Shown here piece after piece: positions 1 through 7,049 of a DNA stretch of 16,750 bases. Every line of letters begins with the position of its first letter. Position 1 is the stretch's first letter. A model generated the notes under the pieces. That model ran no database searches, had not been told where the DNA came from, and was given only the letters and a program-made list of their open reading frames with translations. Origin of the DNA: Xanthobacteraceae bacterium (GTDB taxonomy: Bacteria; Pseudomonadota; Alphaproteobacteria; Rhizobiales; Xanthobacteraceae); the NCBI GenBank assembly GCA_030037185.1, contig JASHRR010000850.1, positions 1 through 16,750 on the forward strand, given 5' to 3'. The translations under genes and the position numbers were made by a program.

Positions 1-470
1 TGCAGCAGCGCGAGGAAAAACTCCCGGTCGGCCGCGGCGGCGCGCTGGGCTTGGGGAGTCTGCGGCGGCAGACGACCATCGGGCGGATCGACGATCATCG
101 ACGTGCGAAGCCCGGTGTGCTTGATGGTCAGGAACGTCGTGTTGTAGGCGCCGCCGACGTCAACTGCGCTCCCACGTTGCTGACGTGGGTCGTCGCCATA
201 GTGCTTTGCGCGCTCCTCGTCCAATTCTTGCCGCTGCGCCTCGTTAAAGAATTCCTGATTTGCGTACTGGGCGGGACGCTGTAGAGGCGTGTCGAATTCT
301 TCCGTCCAGATCCCTTGCAGATCAGGCTCGCCCCACGGAGTTTTCAGCGGTGGATTGGAAAATGCCGGAGCTTGAGCCGAGGTGCGGGTGGCGGACACCG
401 TAATGGCGGTGCTGACAGCGGCTGCGGCAATGGCGACAGCGATCATCGAGGTTGAAAAACGGCCGCCCAT
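1..470 (-). CDS. Exported hypothetical protein, N-terminal part (runs off the window)
   Basis: The reading frame starts at ATG 470 and is still open at base 1, giving 156 codons and no C-terminus. An AGGAG ribosome site lies about 7 nt upstream of this ATG, which fixes the start. Residues 1-33 look like a Sec signal peptide: a basic start (GGR), an Ala/Val-rich core and a probable cleavage near TSAQA. The mature part opens with the signature PWGEPDLQGIW at about 45-55, followed by an EFDTPLQRP stretch. I know this arrangement from a family of exported proteins of unknown function common in soil proteobacteria and acidobacteria; no catalytic role is known to me. It is probably periplasmic. An overlapping frame from 729 runs into its first 150 bases and is treated separately. 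Confidence 0.75.
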   Translation of the reverse strand, partial: MGGRFSTSMIAVAIAAAAVSTAITVSATRTSAQAPAFSNPPLKTPWGEPDLQGIWTEEFDTPLQRPAQYANQEFFNEAQRQELDEERAKHYGDDPRQQRGSAVDVGGAYNTTFLTIKHTGLRTSMIVDPPDGRLPPQTPQAQRAAAADREFFLALL

Positions 471-729
471 CAGGGTCTCCTTGTGTGTTGCGGTGGGTTG
501 CTGCGATGAGCTCTTGTTTGAGCGCCTGCACGGTTGTGGGGCAGCTCGATTGCCGGATCGAGTCCCGCGCCGCCAACATGTCGAGCATGCCGAGCGCGTT
601 GGGGCCGAGGGTGTCGCGCTTGACCGTGATGGTTCTCGCCGCGCTGCGCAGGGGGGTCCCCGGCAAGGGCAAGCCAGTCCGTATCAGGTCGGCCTTGTTC
701 TCGAGGGCATTGCGCGTAGCAGCAAGCAC
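322..729 (-). CDS. Doubtful 135-codon ORF, possible gene remnant
   Basis: This minus-strand frame has protein-like composition and GC-rich third positions between about 480 and 690, for example AARTITVKRDTLGPNALGML. Its last 49 codons overlap the exported protein starting at 470 in another frame and read as low-quality Arg/His-rich sequence. I recognise no family. It could be a degraded gene whose 3' end was replaced, or a chance frame. There is no strong ribosome site before the ATG at 729. Confidence 0.2.
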   Translation of the reverse strand: MLAATRNALENKADLIRTGLPLPGTPLRSAARTITVKRDTLGPNALGMLDMLAARDSIRQSSCPTTVQALKQELIAATHRNTQGDPDGRPFFNLDDRCRHCRSRCQHRHYGVRHPHLGSSSGIFQSTAENSVGRA

Positions 730-797
730 GACCGTTTCTCGCGCGGGCTAAATGAATCAGGCCTTTCCTTGAGATCACAGCGTACTTGCGACCACGA
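471..797. other. Stretch without a confident gene
   Basis: This stretch separates the TPR gene stop from the exported protein start. The only sensible candidate is the doubtful minus-strand ORF 322-729 listed separately. It must also hold the leader of the exported protein gene, including the AGGAG at about 478-482, but I see no clear -35/-10 pair and no terminator hairpin for the TPR gene. Confidence 0.4.
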
Positions 798-1769
798 TCA
801 TTCGCCAAGGCCATAGCCACGAAATTCCTCGGCGACTCCGGGATCGAGCGCTTTCGCCGCCGCGAGATCGGCACGGCCAGCTTCGGTATAATTTTGACCC
901 AGGCGGGCGAGACCGCGGCCGTAAAGCGACGCCGGGGCTCGAGGATTACGGGCCAGCGCCGCGTCGTAATCGACAATCGCCTGCTCGAACCGGCCAAGCT
1001 TCAGGTAGATGAAGCCGCGGCTATCGAGGGTGCCAGGGTCATCGGGCGCCAACTGCAAGGCTTGGTTGCAGTCTGCAAGCGCTTCCTCAAGACGGCCCAA
1101 TACCGCACGATCCCAGCAGCGATTGTTCCAGGCCTTGGCGTTGCTTGGCTCGATGATGATGAGACGGCCGTAATCCTCGGCGGCGCGATCATAAAGGCCG
1201 GCTCGTTCGTGAGCATCGCCGCGCTCCGCCAAAGCTTCAACATCGCCTGGGACAAGGCGGAGCGCCGCGTCATAATCCGCGATTGCGGCGGCATAGTCCT
1301 TGTTGCGGTAATGGGCGCGGCCGCGCCCCACATAGGCGTCGACATCCATCGGATCGAGTTCGACTGAGCGGTCGTAGTCCGCAACGGCGCGGTCAATCTC
1401 GCCGTTTGCAGCCAGCGCTCCAGCGCGGTTGAAGAAGGCCACCGCGCTGTTCGGGTCGAGCATGATCGCGCGGTCATAGTCTCCAATCGCCCGCTCGAGA
1501 TCGCCGCGAACCGCGTGGAGATTGCCGCGGGCCACATGGACCGCTGCGCCCTCCGGGCCGGTGATTTCGCCCCGCGCCAAGGCTTCGAGGAGGCGCGTGC
1601 AGGCGGCGATCGCCGGCTCGGTCTGCGCGGCATTGCTGGAATTGATGCAGGAATCGCGATCGCCCAATATTTGGGCGGTTTGCGCGAGCGCTGTTGCCGA
1701 AATCCCAACCGCAACGACAAGTGCGACGGCACAGTTCTGGAGCGTGTTCATGGTGCGATTTTCTTTCAT
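798..1769 (-). CDS. Exported tetratricopeptide (TPR) repeat protein
   Basis: The protein has 323 aa from the ATG at 1769, or 317 aa from a second ATG at 1751. The second start puts the basic/hydrophobic signal peptide (NTLQNCAVALVVAVG) directly at the N-terminus and may be the true one; neither has a strong ribosome site. Signal peptidase cleavage is likely after ATALA, near residue 29. After a short Cys-containing linker (C41, C57) come about seven TPR units of 34 residues at roughly 74-106, 108-140, 142-174, 176-208, 210-242, 244-276 and a degenerate 278-310. Each carries the G/A-x-x-Y...A-x-x-D-Y-x-x-A pattern and a closing D/N-P. TPR arrays form superhelical protein-binding scaffolds, so this is probably a periplasmic interaction protein. 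The partner cannot be told from the neighbours: selD upstream shares its strand but is separated by about 0.5 kb. Confidence 0.85.
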   Translation of the reverse strand: MKENRTMNTLQNCAVALVVAVGISATALAQTAQILGDRDSCINSSNAAQTEPAIAACTRLLEALARGEITGPEGAAVHVARGNLHAVRGDLERAIGDYDRAIMLDPNSAVAFFNRAGALAANGEIDRAVADYDRSVELDPMDVDAYVGRGRAHYRNKDYAAAIADYDAALRLVPGDVEALAERGDAHERAGLYDRAAEDYGRLIIIEPSNAKAWNNRCWDRAVLGRLEEALADCNQALQLAPDDPGTLDSRGFIYLKLGRFEQAIVDYDAALARNPRAPASLYGRGLARLGQNYTEAGRADLAAAKALDPGVAEEFRGYGLGE

Positions 1770-2278
1770 GCGGGCTTGCGCTGCGCCTAAGCCTATCTGG
1801 TGGCGGCCGCTCGGCCAAGCCGGGGCATCGCGTTAGACGAGCACGCACCATCTGCGGCAGGCAAAAGGACGGCTGGCGCCTCGGCCATTTTTGCCTCGTG
1901 CCTATTCACCGGTGCCGCCGGCGCTCAAGCCCCGCCGATTGCAGCGTGACGAATCGGTCGCTTCAAGGGCCACTTTGAACTCCGCAGATGTCGCCGCGAG
2001 TCCTCGATGCGGTCCGCGCATTGCGTCGGCGGTGCGCATCGAAGATGTTGCGAGCCTCGTAGGCGAGGAACGCCGGCACCGGGTCGGCAACGGCCCTACG
2101 TGCGGCGAGATCGGAGAGCGGAGCGTGCCATTCGGCGGCGCGATCCCGGTGCCGGTCGTTGGACCGCGAATTGAAGCAGGAGTGGTCAGTCCTGGCTACC
2201 ACGAATGTTAATAATTCCGAAGATTGATAATTTGGTCCAGCTCGATGAATCTCGAACCACCGTGCTCCTGAATCCGGA
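1770..2278. other. Intergenic stretch between selD and the TPR gene
   Basis: About 509 bases lie between the selD stop and the TPR gene start. The open frames here, on both strands, are Arg-rich and resemble no family I know. The sequence is less GC-biased around 2205-2235 (TTAATAATTCCGAAGATTG). It presumably carries the promoter of the TPR gene and the 3' end of the selD transcript. I see no convincing terminator hairpin or RNA gene. Confidence 0.4.
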
Positions 2279-3328
2279 TCAAACGACCGCCACCTGCGCG
2301 GCGCCCTCGCTGAGCTCACCGATCACCGCGGCTCGATCGAAGCCTTCGCGTCGGAATATCGAGAGCACGTCGTTCGCCGCTTCGGGCGCGCAGGCCACGA
2401 GCAGGCCGCCGCTCGTCTGTGGATCGGTGAGCAATGCCTTGCGTGCCGTGCCAATGCCGCTGCCGAGGCTGACCTCGCCGCCGTAGGATGCCCAGTTGCG
2501 TGCCGAGGCGCCGGTGACGAATCCCCCCGCCGCCATATCCTCCACGCGCGGCAGCAATGGAATGCGATCCATCACGATCTCGGCGCGCAGATTCGCGTTG
2601 CGACACAACGGCAAAAGATGACCGAGCAGACCGAAGCCGGTGACGTCGGTCATCGCGTGCACCGCGGAAAGCTCCGACAGCAGCGCCCCCGGTGTATTGA
2701 GCTTTGTAGTACAGGCGACGAGCTCGCGGTAGCCGGCCGCATCGAGCTTGTTCCTCTTGATTGCCGCAGACAGCACCCCGACGCCGAGGGGCTTGCCCAA
2801 AATCAGGTTGTCGCCTGCTCGGGCGCCGCGGTTCGTCTTCACCTTGTCGGGATGCACCAGCCCCATCACCGCGAGGCCGTAAATCGGCTCGACCGAATCG
2901 ATCGTGTGCCCACCAGCGATCGGCACCTGGGCTTCTCGGCACACCGATTCGCCGCCGTCGAGGATGCCGCGAATGATTTCGACCGGAAGCTTGTCAATCG
3001 GCATACCGACGAGGGCAAGCGCCATCATCGGCGTGCCGCCCATTGCATACACGTCGGAGAGCGCGTTGGTTGCCGCAATCCGTCCGAAGTCGTAGGGATC
3101 GTCAACGATCGGCATGAAGAAGTCGGTGGTCGAAACCAGCGCCTGATTATCGTTGAGCTTGTACACGGCGGCGTCGTCGCCGGTTTCGATGCCGACAATA
3201 AGGTGCGGCGGCACCAGGGGCGTGCGGGCATTGCGCAGTAGGTCGGTCAGTACATTCGGCGCGATTTTGCAGCCGCAGCCGCCGCCGTGCGAAAATGATG
3301 TGAGTCGGATCTCCGTCGTCGTGTTCAT
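2279..3328 (-). CDS. selD: Selenophosphate synthetase (SelD, acting as SenC)
   Basis: SelD makes selenophosphate from selenide and ATP, releasing AMP and phosphate; the product feeds selenoprotein, selenouridine and selenoneine synthesis. From ATG 3328 the protein is 349 aa, close to the 347 aa of E. coli SelD, with GGAG about 7 nt upstream. A longer version from 3394 adds 22 unrelated residues and is rejected. The N-terminal loop HGGGCGCK carries the catalytic Cys18 and Lys21 (E. coli Cys17/Lys20); the active site residue is Cys, with no UGA. ATP/Mg residues are seen in GDDAAVY (50-56), in STTDFFMPIVDDPYDFGRI (66-84) and in NALSDVYAMGG (88-98). MTDVTGFGLLGH (226-237) and DPQTSGGLL (302-310) complete the AIRS/PurM-like fold. 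The nearby senB and senA genes suggest it serves as SenC of the selenoneine pathway, though it may also serve other selenium uses elsewhere in the genome. Confidence 0.95.
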   Translation of the reverse strand: MNTTTEIRLTSFSHGGGCGCKIAPNVLTDLLRNARTPLVPPHLIVGIETGDDAAVYKLNDNQALVSTTDFFMPIVDDPYDFGRIAATNALSDVYAMGGTPMMALALVGMPIDKLPVEIIRGILDGGESVCREAQVPIAGGHTIDSVEPIYGLAVMGLVHPDKVKTNRGARAGDNLILGKPLGVGVLSAAIKRNKLDAAGYRELVACTTKLNTPGALLSELSAVHAMTDVTGFGLLGHLLPLCRNANLRAEIVMDRIPLLPRVEDMAAGGFVTGASARNWASYGGEVSLGSGIGTARKALLTDPQTSGGLLVACAPEAANDVLSIFRREGFDRAAVIGELSEGAAQVAVV

Positions 3329-3363
3329 CGGAAAGCTCCGCGTCGGATGCTCCACCCAGAACG

Positions 3364-3382
3364 CTCCAGCGTTTGGCTGGAG
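3364..3382. repeat. Small hairpin upstream of selD and tnpB remnant
   Basis: CTCCAGC and GCTGGAG form a perfect 7-bp stem around the 5-nt loop GTTTG. A second small inverted repeat, CGGCG/CGCCG with a 5-nt spacer, follows at 3394-3408. The hairpin lies 36 nt upstream of the selD ATG and about 70 nt before the tnpB start. It could be the left-end hairpin of the inserted element, since its outer arms (CTCC.../...GGAG) match those of the hairpin at 4556-4584, or a structure in the selD leader. Neither role is proven. Confidence 0.5.
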
Positions 3383-3453
3383 AGGAGGCGCCACGGCGCT
3401 TTACGCCGCTCAACAGGATTGCTCATAGAAGTTCTCTCCCCCACATATGAAGC

Positions 3454-4566
3454 ATGCAACGCACCGTGTCCATCAGTCTTGACGACCGAGCAAGATGCGA
3501 TCTTGGCTTTGACACTTTTGGCGTCGTTGGCGTGCTATGCCATCGCAGCGCTTGGCTGTGAACGCCGCGAGAAGATCGGTCGCGCTGCATCAGGCGACAT
3601 AGGACGAGCCGCGCAAAGCGCTCCCGATTTGCCGTCGCCGCTTGTAATTTCGACACGCATGAAGGCGACGCAGGTACGTTCGGTCTTCGCCTTGCGCAAG
3701 AAGGCCGGAAAAGTCTCCGCTCCGCATTGGCAGCCAAGCAGGGTGCGATACGATGCCAGCAGCGGCCTTGCCACCGTTGCCGGGCGGATGAAATGGCCCT
3801 TTACGGCACTTCGTCAAGCCCACAGGTGGCTCGATCATGCCGATGGTTTCGCGCAGACTTGCTGCGAGGCCCGTCTGGTGGCTGCATCTGGTCGTTGACA
3901 TCAAGCCCCCTGAATTCGTTCCGTGTGGTCGCGTTGTCGGGATTGATCGCGGTTTAACCTGCGGCGACATCGACTGCCCGATTTCTTGGGCGGCGAAAAT
4001 GGAAGGAGATTGAACAACGGTATTTCCAGCTCGGACGCGAACTGCGATCCAAGGACACGAACTCGGCTGAGCGGCATCTGAAAAAGCTGCATGGTCGTCG
4101 GCGAGGGTTGGCGAGGATTGCGACCACGTTCTCGCCAGGCAAATTGTCGGCAGCGCGGGGCCGCCCAGCGTGATCGCGGTTCGAGAACTTGACCGAGATC
4201 CGCACCCGCACCAAGCAACCACGCCAGCGTCGTCGGCAGCACGGATGGAGCTATGCCCGGCTTCGCGGCTCGCTCACCGACAAGGCTAAGGCGGCGGGCT
4301 CCATTGTGGTCGCCGTCGATCCCCGGCGCACCGGCCAAGATTGCAGCAAGCGTCGTCACGGGCATCGGCGCAACCGTCCGACGCAGTCCCTGTTTCGGTG
4401 CCGAGCGTGCGGATGTGAGGTTAACGCCGACCTGAACGCAGCCCGCAACGCAGCCTGGAAATACCTTGCCAGCATCGGCAAGCCCGAAGCTGGTGGGCAG
4501 TGTGTCAGCCTGTCTGTCGTGAGGGAGGAATGTTCGCATTACCTCTACTCACAAGCTCCAACCTGA
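3454..4566 (+). pseudogene. tnpB: Degraded IS200/IS605-type TnpB (RNA-guided nuclease ancestor)
   Basis: The gene reads as one TnpB only if the frame is changed at least five times: near 3550, 3800, 3985, 4115 and 4180. In order, the pieces are an N-terminus MQRTVSISLDD from ATG 3454 that stops at 3559-3561; a middle part with RMKATQVRSVFALRKKAGK; WWLHLVVDIKPPE and the first RuvC motif VVGIDRGLT near 3934-3960; RKWKEIEQRYFQLGRELRSK; DCDHVLARQIV; the second RuvC motif ENLTEIRTRTK; and the C-terminal zinc finger and third RuvC motif FRCRACG...NADLNAARNA. The first zinc knuckle reads QDCSKRRH, lacking the second Cys. The three RuvC acidic positions are still readable. No TnpA is seen. It is antisense to senB and selD and lies between them, which indicates an insertion followed by decay. 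It cannot make a working protein. Confidence 0.88.
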
Positions 4567-4585
4567 GCGTGAGCCAGGTTGGAGT
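4555..4585. repeat. Strong hairpin at the 3' end of the tnpB remnant
   Basis: CTCCAACCTG (4556-4565) and CAGGTTGGAG (4575-4584) pair perfectly over 10 bp around a 9-nt loop, with a G.T and an A-T pair possible outside. The hairpin contains the tnpB stop codon and ends 16 nt before the senB stop. In IS605-type elements the right end carries such a hairpin, and the guide-type RNA overlaps the tnpB 3' end. It has only a weak T-rich tail in the plus direction and none in the minus direction, so it does not look like a standard intrinsic terminator. It may still end or stabilise the senB transcript. Confidence 0.65.
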
Positions 4586-4600
4586 TGTTGACTTGCGTTC

Positions 4601-5659
4601 CTATCGTTTATGTTCGCTGCTGCGAAATACCGCGGGTCCGGAAGCTCGATGCAAAACATCGCCGCCATGTGCGGGCAATGGTCGGGTCAACGCCTCGTCC
4701 ACCAGGCGATTGACGTCGGCCCGCTCGCGCGCCGGCTCGAACAGCGGCGCACGCGCGGCGCATTGCCGTCGCAGATGAGCGAGAAAATCGGGTTCCCGGC
4801 TCGCGCGGTCCACGAGCCGCGCCAGCGCTTCATCGTCGCCCAACGCAAAGTAACCGTCGTAGTCCGCGCCCAGCATGCCGACGTTGCCCGAAATCCGGCT
4901 GGCGAGCACCGGCACGCCGCAAGTGACTGCCTCGACGATAACGTTGGCACCGCCTTCCATCACGCTGGAGATTATCATTGCACGCGCGTTGCGGATTTGC
5001 CGCCGTGTTTCGTGGTGTGTACGACCACCGAGCCAGCGATATCGTCGAACCGAGGGCCAGCTCCGGGTCATCAGCTCGTGCGCCGCCTGCGCGTACTCGT
5101 CACTCAATGCTTCGCCGATATGAATCAACCGCACGCTGGAAGCCGGCGGCAATCGCAGGATCGCGCGCATTGGCGTCGCGGGATCCTTTTCGTCGCGCAT
5201 ATGACCGACCAGTACCAGATCAAAAGTGCGCGTGCGTGGCGTGCCTGGCGCAAGCAGCGGCGCCGACTGGTAGATCACGCGGCATTTTCGTCGATGAACG
5301 GGCTCGATCGCGTCGAGCCCGGCTTCCTGCAGAACGATCAAATGCGTCGCCAGATTCAGCGAGCGCTGCGCGCTGAGATCGGTTGGGAGATCGCGGTAGA
5401 GATCGGTGCCGGTAAGTACCACTATTCGAGGACGATCCGGAAACGCGTCTGCGTAGCGCTCGACCGCATTGGCCGAGCGGCGCGCATGCAACGCGATCAG
5501 GCATTGTGGCGCCGTTCGCGGTGTCCACTCGCCGCACAGCTTGACGTCAAAACGCCCGCGCAGGATACGCGACCAGCGATGCGCGGTGCGCCAGTTGCCG
5601 TTGTTCGCTGCGCGCAGCGCCGGACTGACGATCGTGACTCTTGTCCTTTGGGAGCGCAT
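4601..5659 (-). CDS. senB: Selenosugar synthase SenB (TIGR04348 glycosyltransferase-like)
   Basis: In the selenoneine pathway SenB couples selenophosphate to a UDP-sugar to give a selenosugar. From ATG 5659 the protein is 352 aa, with a GT-B layout. The N-terminal Rossmann half begins VTIVSPA and has the family signature GNWRTAHRW (21-29), then ALHARRSANAVERY (56-69) and LTGTDLYRDL (82-91). The C-terminal nucleotide-sugar half has VGHMRDEKDP (151-160), the acidic motif SSVMEGGANVIVEA (231-244) and GVPVLASRISGNVGMLG (248-264). These motifs match TIGR04348 proteins as I remember them. A GTG at 5686 would add nine residues and overlap senA, so ATG 5659 is preferred, although its ribosome site is weak. 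The last ~28 residues, after VDEAL, look unlike the family and may have been gained when the neighbouring element inserted. The gene is divergent from senA, and selD lies downstream on the same strand beyond the tnpB remnant. Confidence 0.88.
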   Translation of the reverse strand: MRSQRTRVTIVSPALRAANNGNWRTAHRWSRILRGRFDVKLCGEWTPRTAPQCLIALHARRSANAVERYADAFPDRPRIVVLTGTDLYRDLPTDLSAQRSLNLATHLIVLQEAGLDAIEPVHRRKCRVIYQSAPLLAPGTPRTRTFDLVLVGHMRDEKDPATPMRAILRLPPASSVRLIHIGEALSDEYAQAAHELMTRSWPSVRRYRWLGGRTHHETRRQIRNARAMIISSVMEGGANVIVEAVTCGVPVLASRISGNVGMLGADYDGYFALGDDEALARLVDRASREPDFLAHLRRQCAARAPLFEPARERADVNRLVDEALTRPLPAHGGDVLHRASGPAVFRSSEHKR

Positions 5660-5661
5660 TG

Positions 5662-6843
5662 ATGAGGACCGAAGGGATCGACGCACGAGGGTTAGCCGGG
5701 AGCCGGCTTGAGTATGCTATGAACGACGCGCATGAGCGCACTTGGGCGATCCTGGCGAATCTCACACCCGATCAATGGCGCGTCCCCTACCATACCGGCA
5801 TCAATCCGCCCCTCTGGGAGTACGGCCACGTCGCGTGGTTCACCGAATGGTGGGTGTTGCGCGAAGCGTACTGGAACGAACGCGGCGACCTCGTCACGCG
5901 CCGCGGCTCGCTGCTTTCCGACGCCGACCGCTGGTTCGATTCCGGCCGTGTCGCGCATGTCAACCGTTGGACACTTGATCTTCCTCCACTCGCCGAGGTC
6001 CGCGACTACGCCCACGAGGTGTTCGAACATGTGCGGATAAAGCTTGCCGCCAGCGACCCGTGCGATCTCGAAGCATTCCGGCTCGCGCTGTTCCACGAGG
6101 ATATGCATGGCGAGGCGCTTACTTACATGCGTCAGACGCTCGATTACTCGATGCCGTTTCCCGATCGCATCGCGGCGCACAGCGGTGAACACGAGGACGT
6201 CGAGCTCCCAGGCGGCCCGTTCGCGCAGGGCTCGGCACGCGACGACACGTTCGTGTTCGACAACGAGAAGTGGGCGCATGAAGTGCCGCTCGCGCCCGCG
6301 CGGATCGCCAGGGCATGCGTGGCCAATTCGGCGTATGCCTCGTTCGTGGACGCTGGCGGATATCGCGACACGCAGTGGTGGTCGGACGAAGGACGGGCGT
6401 GGCTTGCTGACAAGCGGCTGGCTTATCCGGCGCGATGGCGCAAAGGACGCGACGGCTGGGAGCATCGCTGGTTCGCGCGCTGGGAGAGTTTGCCGCCCGA
6501 CCAGCCGGTCTGTCACGTCAGCGCGTTTGAGGCCGAAGCGTATTGCCGCTGGGCGGGTCGACGCCTTCCCAGCGAAGCGGAGTGGGAGCGCGCGACCACT
6601 CTCGGCCTCATCGACTGGGGCCGCTCGGTGTGGGAGTGGATGGCGGACGCTTTCGCCCCATATCCCGGCTTTTCCGCGGATCGCTATCGCGATTACTCGC
6701 AGCCGTGGTTCCACACGCACCGCAACGTCCGTGGCGGCTCGTTGGTAACGCGGCCTCGCATGCATCATCCGCGTTATCGCAACTTTTATCTGCCCCATCG
6801 CAACGACATCTTCATTGGTTTCCGTACCTGCGCGCTCGCTTGA
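5662..6843 (+). CDS. senA: Selenoneine synthase SenA (EgtB-like iron oxygenase)
   Basis: SenA is an EgtB relative that joins hercynine to the selenosugar by oxidative C-Se bond formation. From ATG 5662 the protein is 393 aa; GGGAG sits 7 nt upstream, which favours this start over TTG 5641 or ATG 5719. The DinB-like N-terminal part has GHVAWF with His56 and the iron motif HEDMHGE (His145, His149, Glu151), the typical three-His/carboxylate pattern of EgtB-type enzymes. The FGE-sulfatase-like half starts near 178 and shows ANSAYASFVDAGGY, WAGRRLPSEAEWERA, SVWEW, PYPGF, NVRGGSLVTRP, YRNFYLPHR and a terminal GFR. Motifs alone cannot separate SenA from an ergothioneine EgtB; the call rests on the adjacent senB and selD. 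No EgtD-like methyltransferase for hercynine is present in the window, so the substrate must come from elsewhere. Cytoplasmic. Confidence 0.87.
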   Translation: MRTEGIDARGLAGSRLEYAMNDAHERTWAILANLTPDQWRVPYHTGINPPLWEYGHVAWFTEWWVLREAYWNERGDLVTRRGSLLSDADRWFDSGRVAHVNRWTLDLPPLAEVRDYAHEVFEHVRIKLAASDPCDLEAFRLALFHEDMHGEALTYMRQTLDYSMPFPDRIAAHSGEHEDVELPGGPFAQGSARDDTFVFDNEKWAHEVPLAPARIARACVANSAYASFVDAGGYRDTQWWSDEGRAWLADKRLAYPARWRKGRDGWEHRWFARWESLPPDQPVCHVSAFEAEAYCRWAGRRLPSEAEWERATTLGLIDWGRSVWEWMADAFAPYPGFSADRYRDYSQPWFHTHRNVRGGSLVTRPRMHHPRYRNFYLPHRNDIFIGFRTCALA

Positions 6844-7049
6844 GTCATGCGATACCCGCTCAGCATCAAAAGCGGTCCTACAAGTTGGGGGCCACCTCAC
6901 CCCGGCACTGCCGTTAGTCCGAACCGCTACCAGACATATAAAAGAATTTCGCAATCCATATTATTCAGCAGCCAGACAAGATCACCATCGCTTACGACCA
7001 GCATCGTGACGTCCGTCGGAGCGGTTGAGCTCGTGTCATTGGGCGCAAG
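6844..7049. other. Short intergenic stretch after senA
   Basis: This stretch separates the convergent senA and the small winged-helix-like gene. It contains an AT-richer patch (ACATATAAAAGAATTTCGC near 6934-6952). I see no clear terminator hairpin or RNA gene. Confidence 0.4.

Noticed and set aside
3329..3453. Possible selenocysteine tRNA or SECIS-like element next to selD
   Set aside because: The hairpin here has no tRNA-Sec features (no TTCAAA anticodon loop region and no long acceptor arm), and no in-frame UGA precedes it in a real gene. SelD uses Cys at the active site.
3590..4222. Minus-strand frame over the tnpB remnant
   Set aside because: Antisense to the TnpB pieces, with Ser/Pro/Arg-rich composition and no homology I can see.
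4555..4585. Standard rho-independent terminator for senB or tnpB
   Set aside because: The stem is strong, but neither side has a proper run of T. Its position fits an IS right-end hairpin better, though a termination role is not excluded.
4610..5662. Long plus-strand open frame of 350 codons
   Set aside because: It is the antisense shadow of senB. It reads as Arg/His/Gln-rich sequence with no domain, whereas the minus frame has clear GT-B motifs.
5692..6954. Minus-strand open frame of 420 codons
   Set aside because: Antisense to senA. The plus frame carries the iron-binding and FGE-like motifs; this one has none.
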